From contig NZ_BMJY01000002.1 of assembly GCF_014643695.1 (NCBI RefSeq), positions 254,540 to 318,539 on the forward strand: a DNA stretch of 64,000 bases. Direction: 5' to 3'. This document shows, piece by piece, positions 9,862 through 16,379 of this stretch. Both the position numbers and the translations under genes were made by a program. Under the pieces are notes generated by a model. That model ran no database searches. It saw nothing but the letters and a program-made list of their open reading frames with translations, and had not been told where the DNA came from. This DNA is from Microbacterium album. Its GTDB lineage: Bacteria; Actinomycetota; Actinomycetes; Actinomycetales; Microbacteriaceae. Numbering within the stretch: position 1 is the first letter of the stretch; each line of letters starts with the position of its first letter.

Positions 9862-11768
9862 GGCTGCTCCTCGAAGGTCTGGGCCCAGGACTCGGCCGAC
9901 ACCAGCTCCGGCATGGCCGCGCGATACTGGCGCTGCAGGCGCGGCCACTCGCGCTGCAGCCGGCGATGCAGCCGGAGGGACTCGAGCAGCATCCGGCGGA
10001 AAGCGGCGCGGTCGCGCGTGTAGACCTGCTTGCCGGATCCGTCGGCGGCGCTCACGAGCGCCGAGTCGAACCGGGGCAGGCGCCACCAGTTGGCATCCCC
10101 CTTGCCGAACTCGACCTCTGGGGTCTCCACGTTTTCGGGACGAGGCTTGTGGAACCAGTGCGAGATGAGCGTCACGGCGGTGAACCAGCGCAGCCGCAGG
10201 CCGGTCGGGCTGTCGAACTGGTGGCGTTTCAGGCGCTTGAACACCTGGCGGCCTTTGCGCGCGTGCAGGACCCGGTCGGGGTCGCGGTGCACGACCGTCT
10301 CCGGGAAGTCCGCCGCGAGCCGGCGCGCCTCCGGCATCGCCGTGGCGAGGTTCTGTCGCATGTGCTGCGGTCCGCGCAGCACATCTCGCAGCGCGCGGTT
10401 CCGGAGCGCGACGGGGTAGTACTGCATCATCATCAGGTGCTTGAGGTCGACGCGTCGGCTGTGGCGGATGAGCGTGCCGCCCGATGGCGCGTTCGAGTGG
10501 ATCAGTCCCGCGACGATCCGGTTGCGCGCGTGGAAGTACGCCTGCCAGTCGATCGAGTCGTCCTTGCCGACCCACGAGACGTGCCACAGGGCCGCACCCG
10601 GCAGCGAGACGGTGGGGTACCCGGCCTCACGCGCGCGCAGGGAGTACTCGGCGTCGTCCCATTTGATGAACGCGGGAAGCGCGAGGCCCACCTGCTGGAT
10701 CGTCTCCTTGGGGATGAGGCACATCCACCACCCGTTGTAGTCGGCGTCCATGCGCAGGTGCAGCAGCGGGGTCTGGCGGATGTTGGACTCGCGGAAGTCG
10801 TGCGGCATCTTCTCCTGGAAGAGGTTGCGCCACATGAACGGGTGCTCGTCGACGACCTCCGCCCACGCGTGCAGCTTGGGGCGGTCCAGCAGATCGAACA
10901 TGTGCGCACCGACGATCGTCGGCTTGGTGGCGTAGCGGCCGAACACGATCGAGCGTCGGATCGACTCGGGCTCGATGCGGACGTCGTCGTCGAGCAGCTG
11001 GACGAAGTCGCTCTCGGGCCGGCGGAGCGTCTCGTGCATCGCGCGCGCAAAGCCACCCGAGCCGCCCAGGTTCGGCTGCTCGATGAGCTGCAGCTGTTCC
11101 CCGAGCGCGGCCGACACGGCCGGGTACTCGGGCTCGGCGTCGACGCGCTGGGTGCCCTGATCGATCAGGAAGATCCGGTCGACGAGCGCGCGGACGTCCT
11201 CCTCGGCGGCGAGAGCGCTCAGCGTCTCGATGCAGTAGGAGGGCTTGTTGTACGTCGTGATGCCCAGCGACGCCTTGCCCGTGCGGGCCGGCTCGTGGTC
11301 CGTCGTCCATTCGGCGCCCGTGAGCACGACCGGCTCGCGGTCGGCGACGACGTCGAACCAGATCCAGCCGCCGTCCGAGTACTGCGTGAGCGGCAGGTCG
11401 AACGTCGACTCGGCCGTGCCGGTCACCTCGGCCGTCTCGATCCGCTGCTGGGTGCCGCCGCCGTTGGAGCGGTACACGAGCACCGTCGCGGTGCCCTCGG
11501 TGCGGACGGTCAGGCGGACGTGCCGGACGCTCGTCCAGTGCTGCCAGTACGACGCCGGGAACGCGTTGAAGTACGTGGCGAGGGAGGTACGCCTGCCTGC
11601 GCCGACCCGCAGCGAAGTGCGTCCGAGGACGTCCCCGATGTGCGCGTGGTTCGTGACCCGGACCGGCGTCTCGTCGATGGTCGACCAGGTCTCCGCATCG
11701 ATGTAGAGCGGAAGGAGATCGGGGTCGCGGTCGAGAGGGAAGACCACGTTCTGGAGGACGTGTACCAA
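9858..11768 (-). CDS. glfT2: GlfT2-like galactofuranosyltransferase (galactan polymerase family)
   Basis: With a TTG start at 11768 the product has 636 residues, essentially the length of mycobacterial GlfT2, and begins MVHVLQNVVFP. A GGAG nine bases upstream supports this start; a longer version would add a Pro/Arg-rich tail absent from the family. Residues 62-80 hold the ATYFNAFPASYW block. The GT-A core has TTYNKP, QPNLGGSGGF, the DDD metal site at 260-262, WDD at 370-372 and His396, at positions matching catalytic residues described for GlfT2. It should extend a galactofuran chain from UDP-Galf; no UDP-galactopyranose mutase gene lies in this window. Confidence 0.85.
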   Translation of the reverse strand: MVHVLQNVVFPLDRDPDLLPLYIDAETWSTIDETPVRVTNHAHIGDVLGRTSLRVGAGRRTSLATYFNAFPASYWQHWTSVRHVRLTVRTEGTATVLVYRSNGGGTQQRIETAEVTGTAESTFDLPLTQYSDGGWIWFDVVADREPVVLTGAEWTTDHEPARTGKASLGITTYNKPSYCIETLSALAAEEDVRALVDRIFLIDQGTQRVDAEPEYPAVSAALGEQLQLIEQPNLGGSGGFARAMHETLRRPESDFVQLLDDDVRIEPESIRRSIVFGRYATKPTIVGAHMFDLLDRPKLHAWAEVVDEHPFMWRNLFQEKMPHDFRESNIRQTPLLHLRMDADYNGWWMCLIPKETIQQVGLALPAFIKWDDAEYSLRAREAGYPTVSLPGAALWHVSWVGKDDSIDWQAYFHARNRIVAGLIHSNAPSGGTLIRHSRRVDLKHLMMMQYYPVALRNRALRDVLRGPQHMRQNLATAMPEARRLAADFPETVVHRDPDRVLHARKGRQVFKRLKRHQFDSPTGLRLRWFTAVTLISHWFHKPRPENVETPEVEFGKGDANWWRLPRFDSALVSAADGSGKQVYTRDRAAFRRMLLESLRLHRRLQREWPRLQRQYRAAMPELVSAESWAQTFEEQP

Positions 11769-11883
11769 GTGCTCAGGCTCCGAACGATTCAGCGTGCAAC
11801 CGCACGGTGGGCGCGGCGGATCGCAGATGAGCCTACCCTGCCCGTCCCGGGGCTTCCTGGGACCTGCGGACCTGCGCGTCACG

Positions 11884-11900
11884 GGCCCGCGAGGCGGGCC
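11884..11900 (-). terminator. Short GC hairpin after the second polymerase-like gene
   Basis: A perfect 7-bp stem (GGCCCGC/GCGGGCC) with a 3-base loop begins five bases past the stop of the upstream gene. There is no U tract. The 136-bp gap before glfT2 suggests a partial terminator, with glfT2 possibly having its own promoter: TAGGCT can be read on this strand near 11835. Confidence 0.35.
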
Positions 11901-11904
11901 GGGA

Positions 11905-13212
11905 TCACGACAGGGGAGAGGGCGCGGGGCCCTCCGCGACGTCGCGGATGCGCTCACGCCACGAGCGCGACTGGCCGGCGCGCACCGTGCACAGCACGAG
12001 CATCATCCAGCCGAGTCCCGAGAGGGTGAAGCTCTCGAACACCGAGTCGACGAGCAGGATCACGAGCATCAGCGGCGTCCACGCGTAGACGACGGAGCGC
12101 CGCTCGCCCGCGACCAGCCACGAGCGCACCATGGCGACCGCGCAGAGCGTGCCGAACAGCAGTAGGCCGGCCCAGCCGGCCTGGATGAGCACGTCGAAGT
12201 ACGCGTTGAGCGCCGAGCCGTGGCGGTCGTCCAGGCGGAAGTTGATGACCGAGAGGGGGTACGGCTCGTCCCACCAGGTGCCGTGCCAGCCCCAGCCCTG
12301 CACGGGCCGGTGCCGCACCCACTCCAGGATCTCGTTCCACAGATCGGCCCGCGTGGAGAAGTCGGATGCCGCGTCCAGCAGCCGGATGATGCGGTGGCGG
12401 AGCGCGTAGCACGCCGCCAGGACGACCACGACGACGGTCGCGAGCGCCCACTGGGCGGCGCGCCGTCGAGAGGGTCGGACGCGGCGCACGACGATGAGCG
12501 CGAGCATCGCCGCCAGCACCGCCACGCCCACGACGAGCGCCGTGGGGGAGGCGGACAGCACGGCGAGCAGCCCGGCGAGGGTCAGCGAGAAGACCGACAG
12601 CTGCACCGAGATCGACTGCGTGAGCCACTCGATCGCGAACGTGACGAGCGCGATGATCGCCACGAGCCCCAGCATGTTGCGGGTGCCGAACACGCCCTGC
12701 ACGGGGCCGCCGTAGGCGATGTCGCCCGCCACGCCGAGGAACGGGAACGGCATATCGAGCAGCACGCCCGACAGGATCTCGACCCCCAGCGACAGCGCGA
12801 GGAGCCAGCGCAGCACGTCCCCCAGTGCGCGCACCGTCTGGAGCGTGTCCCGCACGTGCGCCACGACGAGCGCGAGGAAGCCCCAGGCGAGCAGCCCGAT
12901 CCAGCCCGTGAAGGTCGAGGACTCGTCGAACGACCACACGACGCTCGCGAGCGTCCAGGCGAGGAAGGCGACCAGGCTCGTGGGGGCGAACCGCAGGAGC
13001 GCGAACTCGTCGCGCCGGGCGATCAGGATCGCCAGGCCCACCACGACCAGTCCGGTCACGATCGTCGCGTGCGTCACGGAACCGGCCGTGCGCTCGATGA
13101 GGAACGACGCGAAGCCCGTACCGAGGGCGGCGATCGTGAAGGCGCGGGCGAGGTCGGCGGAGCGCAGCAGTCGGGTGAGCGCGCGCAACGGCCGATCGCC
13201 GCCGCGGATCAT
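11905..13212 (-). CDS. O-antigen ligase/polymerase-like membrane protein 2
   Basis: This 435-residue protein has around ten to twelve hydrophobic segments and a large extracytoplasmic loop late in the chain. The loop contains STRADLWNEILEW, PVQGWGWHG and a later DRHGSALNAY segment, the Arg/His-bearing Wzy_C pattern of O-antigen ligases and polymerases. Such proteins join lipid-linked glycan units, or transfer glycan to an acceptor, on the outer membrane face. Its start overlaps the stop of the related upstream gene. Whether it polymerises or ligates cannot be decided from sequence. Confidence 0.8.
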   Translation of the reverse strand: MIRGGDRPLRALTRLLRSADLARAFTIAALGTGFASFLIERTAGSVTHATIVTGLVVVGLAILIARRDEFALLRFAPTSLVAFLAWTLASVVWSFDESSTFTGWIGLLAWGFLALVVAHVRDTLQTVRALGDVLRWLLALSLGVEILSGVLLDMPFPFLGVAGDIAYGGPVQGVFGTRNMLGLVAIIALVTFAIEWLTQSISVQLSVFSLTLAGLLAVLSASPTALVVGVAVLAAMLALIVVRRVRPSRRRAAQWALATVVVVVLAACYALRHRIIRLLDAASDFSTRADLWNEILEWVRHRPVQGWGWHGTWWDEPYPLSVINFRLDDRHGSALNAYFDVLIQAGWAGLLLFGTLCAVAMVRSWLVAGERRSVVYAWTPLMLVILLVDSVFESFTLSGLGWMMLVLCTVRAGQSRSWRERIRDVAEGPAPSPLS

Positions 13213-14603
13213 CGTGCGGGCTTCCCCGGGGGAGCGGCGTCGGAGTCCTGGCCGACGATGGGCGCGAGCTTCAGCTTGAACGACAGCAGCACCACGAGCG
13301 TCCAGCCCCACAGCATGATCGGCCCCGACTCGGTCAGCCCCTGCGCCAGCAGCGCGGCGGTCACCAGCGGCGCCAGGACCGAGACGGGCGAGTAGGGGCG
13401 GTCGGCGTCCAGGTCCCAGCGGGGCCGGTCGACGGCGAAGAACCAGGCCCGCCAGGCGAGCGCGACGTAGACGCCGAGGACCAGCAGCACCCCGACGGCG
13501 CCCAGCTGGAAGAACGCGTCGAGCCACATGTTGTGCGCGTGGAAGACCGACACGCCGTGGTCGACGATCCAGCCGTCGAACGCGGGGTCCCACGGCACCC
13601 ACGGGCTCGAGAAGCCGTTTCCCGCGATCGGGTGCTGCGCCGCGCGCTCCCACACCGTCGCCCAGATCTCGTCCCGACCGGTCAGGGAGTCGTCGCGTCC
13701 CAGCATGTCGAGCATGCGGTCCCACAGCTGCGTCACCACGACCGCCCCCGCGAGCCCGCTGCCCGCGAAGAGCAGGTAGCGCCGCGTGCGCTGCCCGGGC
13801 GTGCGCGCCCCGCGCATGACGAGCACCGCCAGGAGCACGAGGAACGCGGCGCAGAACGCTGCCAGGGCGGTCGCCGAGCCGGAGCGGATGAACAGGATCC
13901 CCGTGATCCCGAGCCACACGATCTGCATGGGCGCGTGCGGCGGGCGGGTCGCGAGACGCACGGCGAAGACGGCGAACGCGAGCACGCACAGGATGCCCAG
14001 CAGGTTCGAGTTGCCCACCACGCCCTGGATGCGCTCGCCGATGACGGCGTCGAAGAGCTGGCCGCGGGACCAGTACCAGTGCGGGTCGAAACCGGGGGGC
14101 GGATCGGCGAAGTTGGGCAGCAGCGGGGCGCGCCGCACGAGCGCGACCCACGCCTCGAACGCGAGCGAGACGCCCATGACCCACTTCAGGGCGAGGTCGA
14201 GGCAGCGCAGGATCTCGCCCCAGGTCAGGACGTGCGCGAGGAACAGCCCCTGCACGGTGGCGGCCGCGAGGAGGGTCCAGGTCAGCAGGGTCGCCCCCGG
14301 CCAGCCGGACCACAGCGCCGACACGAGGGCCCACGCGACGTAGGCGAGCGCGAGCCACGGCAGCCGCCGCCAGCGCAGCCCCCCGCGCACCATGCGGGGG
14401 ATCCAGATCGCGAGTGTGACGATGGTCGTGACCGCCAGCAGCACCGCCGCGCCGCCGAAGCCGAGGAGGTTGTACCAGGCCGAGTACGCCAGGGCCGACA
14501 CGAGCACGAACACGGCGTATGCCCGCAGCATCAGGTGCCCGGTGCTCTCCCGCTCGGGCGCCGCGGGCGGGGCGTTCACCGTGTGCCTCGTGATCTGCGC
14601 CAT
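13209..14603 (-). CDS. O-antigen ligase/polymerase-like membrane protein 1
   Basis: First gene of the minus-strand operon. The 464-residue product has many transmembrane helices and a Wzy_C-type loop: LTGRDEIWATVWERA, GNGFSSPW and VFHAHNMWLDAFFQ, with the Arg and His pattern of the WaaL/Wzy superfamily. It is related to, but clearly different from, the protein encoded directly downstream, so the pair looks like divergent paralogues. A TAGCCT box (14618 to 14613, minus strand) lies nine bases before the ATG, in the short gap shared with divergent manA. Confidence 0.82.
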   Translation of the reverse strand: MAQITRHTVNAPPAAPERESTGHLMLRAYAVFVLVSALAYSAWYNLLGFGGAAVLLAVTTIVTLAIWIPRMVRGGLRWRRLPWLALAYVAWALVSALWSGWPGATLLTWTLLAAATVQGLFLAHVLTWGEILRCLDLALKWVMGVSLAFEAWVALVRRAPLLPNFADPPPGFDPHWYWSRGQLFDAVIGERIQGVVGNSNLLGILCVLAFAVFAVRLATRPPHAPMQIVWLGITGILFIRSGSATALAAFCAAFLVLLAVLVMRGARTPGQRTRRYLLFAGSGLAGAVVVTQLWDRMLDMLGRDDSLTGRDEIWATVWERAAQHPIAGNGFSSPWVPWDPAFDGWIVDHGVSVFHAHNMWLDAFFQLGAVGVLLVLGVYVALAWRAWFFAVDRPRWDLDADRPYSPVSVLAPLVTAALLAQGLTESGPIMLWGWTLVVLLSFKLKLAPIVGQDSDAAPPGKPAR

Positions 14604-14612
14604 CGTGGTCCC

Positions 14613-14638
14613 AGGCTACCGCGCGCGCCCCCTACCCT
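14613..14638. promoter_or_regulatory. Divergent -10 boxes for the glycan operon and manA
   Basis: Within 41 bp between two start codons there are TAGCCT on the minus strand (14618-14613), nine bases before ATG 14603, and TACCCT on the plus strand (14633-14638), six bases before GTG 14645. Both transcripts would be leaderless or nearly so. The packing implies that the two promoters compete for space. Confidence 0.5.
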
Positions 14639-14644
14639 GGGATC

Positions 14645-15802
14645 GTGCTCGTACCGCTGACGAACGTCCCGCGCGACTACGCCTGGGGCTCCCGCTCGCT
14701 GCTGGCGTCCCTGCAGGGACGCCCCCTCGCCGTCCGGCCCGAGGCCGAGATCTGGTTCGGCGACCACCCCTCCGACCCCTCGGACCTCGCCGACGGGTCG
14801 GGCCGCACCCTCGACCAGTGGATCGCCCAGGAGGGCGCGCAGGCCGGGGTCGGGGGCCGGTTGCCGTACCTGCTCAAGCTGCTGGCCGCCGCGGCGCCGC
14901 TGTCGATCCAGGTGCATCCGTCCAAGGCGCAGGCGGAGGAGGGCTTCGCGCGCGAGGCCGACCTGCCCGCGGACGCGCCGCGGAACTACGCCGACGACAA
15001 CCACAAGCCCGAGATGATCGTCGCGCTGAGCGACCGCTTCGAAGCGCTCTGCGGCCTGCGCGAGCTCGAGGCCACCCGACGCCTTCTCGCCGCGTTCGGC
15101 GACGCCGCCGAGCCGCTGCGCGGGCGCCTGACCGGCCCCGACGGGCTGCGGGACGCGATCGGCTGGCTGCTGTCCGGCGAGGCGTCCGGCGTGGTCGACG
15201 CGATCGTGGCGGGCCTCGGGGACGCGCAGTCGACCGAGTTCGCCGCGGAGCTCGCCAACGCCCGCCGGATCGCCGCGGTCTACCCCGGCGATCCGGGGGT
15301 CGTGGTCGCTCTGCTGATGAACTTCGTCGTGCTGCACCACGGCGAGTGCATCTTCCTGCGCGCGGGGATGCTGCACGCCTATGTCTCGGGGCTCGGGGTC
15401 GAGGTGATGGCGGCGAGCGACAACGTCCTGCGCGGCGGGCTCACGGCCAAGCACGTCGACGTGGCCGAGCTGCTCGCGGTGCTGGACCCGGTGCCGGGCC
15501 CCGTGCCGGTCGTCCTGCCCGTCACGGCGGCCAACGGCTCGCGGGGCGTGGAGGCGTTCCCCGCCGACGTGCCCGACTTCCAGTTGCTGCGGGCTCGCGT
15601 GTCGCCGGGTGCCGATGCCGTCATCCGGCCTGCCGGCCCCCTGATCGTGCTGGCCACGGCCGGCTCCCTGAGCGTCTCGGGAGCCTCGCGGTCGCTCGAT
15701 CTGGCCCCCGGCGAGGCCGCGCTGGTCACCCCCGACGAGGCCGAGGCGCGCATCGCGGGCGAGGGAGAGGCGTTCGTCGCGCAGCCGGGGCGCCCCGCCT
15801 GA
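14645..15802 (+). CDS. manA: Mannose-6-phosphate isomerase, type I
   Basis: The 385-residue product interconverts fructose-6-phosphate and mannose-6-phosphate, feeding GDP-mannose and glycan synthesis in the cytoplasm. The zinc-site motifs of type I isomerases are present: SIQVHPSK near residue 90, NHKPEM near 120, and the later SDNVLRGGLTAKH segment. The start is GTG 14645, supported by TACCCT six bases upstream. It is divergent from the polysaccharide operon. manA also lies near whiB2 in M. tuberculosis, but no phosphomannomutase gene (manB) is found between them here. Confidence 0.93.
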   Translation: MLVPLTNVPRDYAWGSRSLLASLQGRPLAVRPEAEIWFGDHPSDPSDLADGSGRTLDQWIAQEGAQAGVGGRLPYLLKLLAAAAPLSIQVHPSKAQAEEGFAREADLPADAPRNYADDNHKPEMIVALSDRFEALCGLRELEATRRLLAAFGDAAEPLRGRLTGPDGLRDAIGWLLSGEASGVVDAIVAGLGDAQSTEFAAELANARRIAAVYPGDPGVVVALLMNFVVLHHGECIFLRAGMLHAYVSGLGVEVMAASDNVLRGGLTAKHVDVAELLAVLDPVPGPVPVVLPVTAANGSRGVEAFPADVPDFQLLRARVSPGADAVIRPAGPLIVLATAGSLSVSGASRSLDLAPGEAALVTPDEAEARIAGEGEAFVAQPGRPA

Positions 15803-15811
15803 GCGCGGCGC

Positions 15812-15836
15812 CATCCCGTCGCGGTCCGACGGGATG
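15812..15836 (+). terminator. Hairpin after manA
   Basis: A perfect 10-bp inverted repeat (CATCCCGTCG/CGACGGGATG) with a 5-base loop starts ten bases after the manA stop. No U tract follows, as is usual in high-GC actinobacteria. Confidence 0.55.
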
Positions 15837-15863
15837 CCGGGGTGCGACACGCCGGTCGCGGCA

Positions 15864-15875
15864 ATGAACGTTCAT
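15864..15875. promoter_or_regulatory. 12-bp palindrome upstream of whiB2
   Basis: ATGAACGTTCAT is a perfect palindrome 107 bp before the whiB2 start. A TACGAT -10 candidate (15892-15897) follows it. The position fits an operator for a dimeric regulator; the binder is unknown. Confidence 0.35.
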
Positions 15876-15982
15876 CCCGCGGTTGAGGGTTTACGATCTG
15901 CGACTTGATCTTTGCGAATCACACGGGTGTAATTACTCTCACGACGTTGCCCCGGCGGGCCGAGAGGGAGTGGGAGAGCGAC

Positions 15983-16306
15983 ATGTCTGCATCGCAGTAC
16001 CGTTCCGGTGTTCCAGACAACTGGTTCGTTGATCCGGTCAATCTCGGCGTGCCGGGCGTCCGTGCGCCGCACCCCGACGAGGACAACGCCCTCGCGTGGC
16101 AGAGCGACGCGCTGTGCGCCCAGACCGACCCGGAGGCGTTCTTCCCCGAGAAGGGCGGCTCGACGCGCGACGCGAAGCGCATCTGCTCGTCGTGCGACGT
16201 CCGCGCCGAGTGTCTTGAGTACGCGCTGCAGAACGATGAGCGCTTCGGCATCTGGGGCGGCCTCAGCGAGCGCGAGCGCCGCAAGCTCAAGCGCCAGGCG
16301 AGCTGA
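15983..16306 (+). CDS. whiB2: WhiB-family iron-sulfur regulator, WhiB2/WhmD type
   Basis: This 107-residue protein carries the four cluster-binding cysteines (45, 68, 71, 77; spacing C-x22-C-x2-C-x5-C) and the GIWGG turn followed by a basic tail (RERRKLKR). WhiB2 in mycobacteria and WhiB in Streptomyces bind sigma factor region 4 and direct septation genes. ATG 15983 follows a purine-rich stretch (GGGAGTGGGAGAG); a longer reading from 15905 would run through the promoter region. Its position between manA and the DUF5719/DUF3499 genes matches the Rv3255c-Rv3260c neighbourhood. Confidence 0.9.
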   Translation: MSASQYRSGVPDNWFVDPVNLGVPGVRAPHPDEDNALAWQSDALCAQTDPEAFFPEKGGSTRDAKRICSSCDVRAECLEYALQNDERFGIWGGLSERERRKLKRQAS

Positions 16307-16379
16307 CGCGCCTCTCATCTCCCGGTTCTCGGCGCGTGGCGCCGTGACCACGCGCCCCGCGGCCTAGGCTTGCCGCGAC

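Noticed and set aside
11769..11957. Longer N-terminus for the GlfT2-like protein
   Set aside because: The 63 extra residues are Pro/Arg-rich and unlike the family; TTG 11768 gives the usual length and has a GGAG upstream.
9801..12029. 742-codon plus-strand frame across glfT2 and the GlfT1-like gene
   Set aside because: The minus-strand proteins have catalytic motifs at family positions and ATGA overlaps; the plus frame has none.
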